The notes beneath the pieces were generated by a model. The model ran no database searches. It saw only the letters and a program-made list of their open reading frames with translations, and was not told the DNA's origin. Positions 63,608 through 64,000 of a stretch of 64,000 bases of DNA are shown in pieces; position 1 is the first letter of the stretch, and each line of letters starts with the position of its first letter. The translations under genes were made by a program, and so were the position numbers. Source of the DNA: Flavobacteriales bacterium (GTDB taxonomy: Bacteria > Bacteroidota > Bacteroidia > Flavobacteriales_F > PHOS-HE28); the NCBI GenBank assembly GCA_016721005.1, contig JADKJM010000005.1:248001-312000 (forward strand), written 5' to 3'.

Positions 63608-64000
63608 ATGACCCGCATCCTTACCCTGCTCCTATCCACCTCCATCCTGCTCCCTGCGGTTGCGCAGCGGAACTTCGAGGTGGGCATCTCCACCGGCGTC
63701 ACGAACTATTACGGCGATCTGGGCAACTACGATGGTGCCGTGCAGTGGAACAGCTCGCGGCCGGGCGTCAGCATCGCCTTCCGCGATTTCCTGAACAATA
63801 AGAAACGGTACGTCACCCGTTCGCTCACCACCGAAGCGCGCATCAGTTGGTTCCGCACGGGATACGAGGAGCGTGATCCGATCCCCGGCATGGAGTACGG
63901 CGAACTGCGGAACTACAGGCGTGGGCTCGGCTTCCGCAACGACCTCATTGGCGCCAGCGGCCACTTGGTATTGAACGCCTACCGCGAACCCTACCAGCCG
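63608..64000 (+). CDS. DUF6089-like protein (partial, N-terminal)
   Basis: The frame from the ATG at 63608 stays open to the last base, giving 131 residues of a gene that runs off the window. It starts with a signal peptide (TLLLSTSILLPAVAQ). Then come RNFEVGISTGVTNYYGDLG and WFRTGYEERDPIPGMEYGEL, a layout typical of DUF6089 outer-membrane beta-barrel proteins of Bacteroidota. The function is unknown, but the family lies in the outer membrane. The rest of the gene must be read from the neighbouring sequence. Confidence 0.8.
   Translation, partial: MTRILTLLLSTSILLPAVAQRNFEVGISTGVTNYYGDLGNYDGAVQWNSSRPGVSIAFRDFLNNKKRYVTRSLTTEARISWFRTGYEERDPIPGMEYGELRNYRRGLGFRNDLIGASGHLVLNAYREPYQP

Overview
The window looks like a contig from a high-GC member of the Bacteroidota, probably a Flavobacteriales-type lineage of the kind recovered from wastewater or freshwater. 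The evidence is sequence-based. Many secreted proteins carry C-terminal type IX secretion (T9SS) sorting domains of type A or type B. There is a TonB receptor with a carboxypeptidase-like N-terminal domain. Families such as DUF5777 and DUF6089 are present. Shine-Dalgarno sequences are largely absent, and Bacteroidota-type TAnnTTTG -7 boxes sit 4 to 40 bases before many starts. The species is not identified.

Region 1 (about 0.4-23.3 kb) is a nitrogen-oxide respiration and cytochrome c maturation block. It holds a NosR/NapH-like polyferredoxin fused to TPRs, five monoheme c-type cytochromes, a NorC/NorB-like pair whose NorB has lost canonical metal ligands, a second heme-copper-oxidase-like membrane protein, a clade II (Sec-type, lipoprotein-like) NosZ, a NosB-NosL fusion, NosD, NosF, NosY, a fasciclin lipoprotein and a full Ccm set (CcmB, CcmC, CcmD, CcmE, CcmF). 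The CcmE is of the CxxxY type. A multicopper oxidase and an OsmC protein lie inside the block. The inferred job is to reduce NO and N2O in the periplasm while the adjacent Ccm system supplies heme to the cytochromes.

Region 2 (23.3-27.6 kb) is housekeeping: a DUF2520 Rossmann protein, KdsC-like phosphatase, UbiA prenyltransferase and Maf in one overlapping operon, then two uncharacterised genes.

Region 3 (27.6-40.4 kb) is a surface-protein island with five large T9SS type B proteins. Two pairs are paralogs, one carries a swapped C-terminus and one is frameshifted. A Tat-type aminotransferase and a secreted protein are interspersed.

Region 4 (40.4-47.1 kb) is accessory and decaying. It contains a 337-base inverted-repeat-bounded structured element, a frameshifted type IIG restriction-modification gene with an AT-rich specificity domain, a frameshifted trypsin-like protease, REP-like palindromes and a 21-base minisatellite between a response-regulator start and a truncated fibronectin-III gene.

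Region 5 (47.1-64 kb) holds a beta-CASP metallo-hydrolase, a TonB receptor, a T9SS type A hydrolase-fold protein, MurQ, a beta-helix lipoprotein, a GxxExxY gene bracketed by inverted repeats, an acyl-CoA reductase, a ferredoxin, and the serC-serA-DUF1015-YggS cluster. A partial DUF6089 gene runs off the right edge. Repeats built on a GCAGAGG(N)GCAGAG theme recur at 17.3, 56.4 and 63.4 kb. I saw no rRNA, tRNA or CRISPR array.
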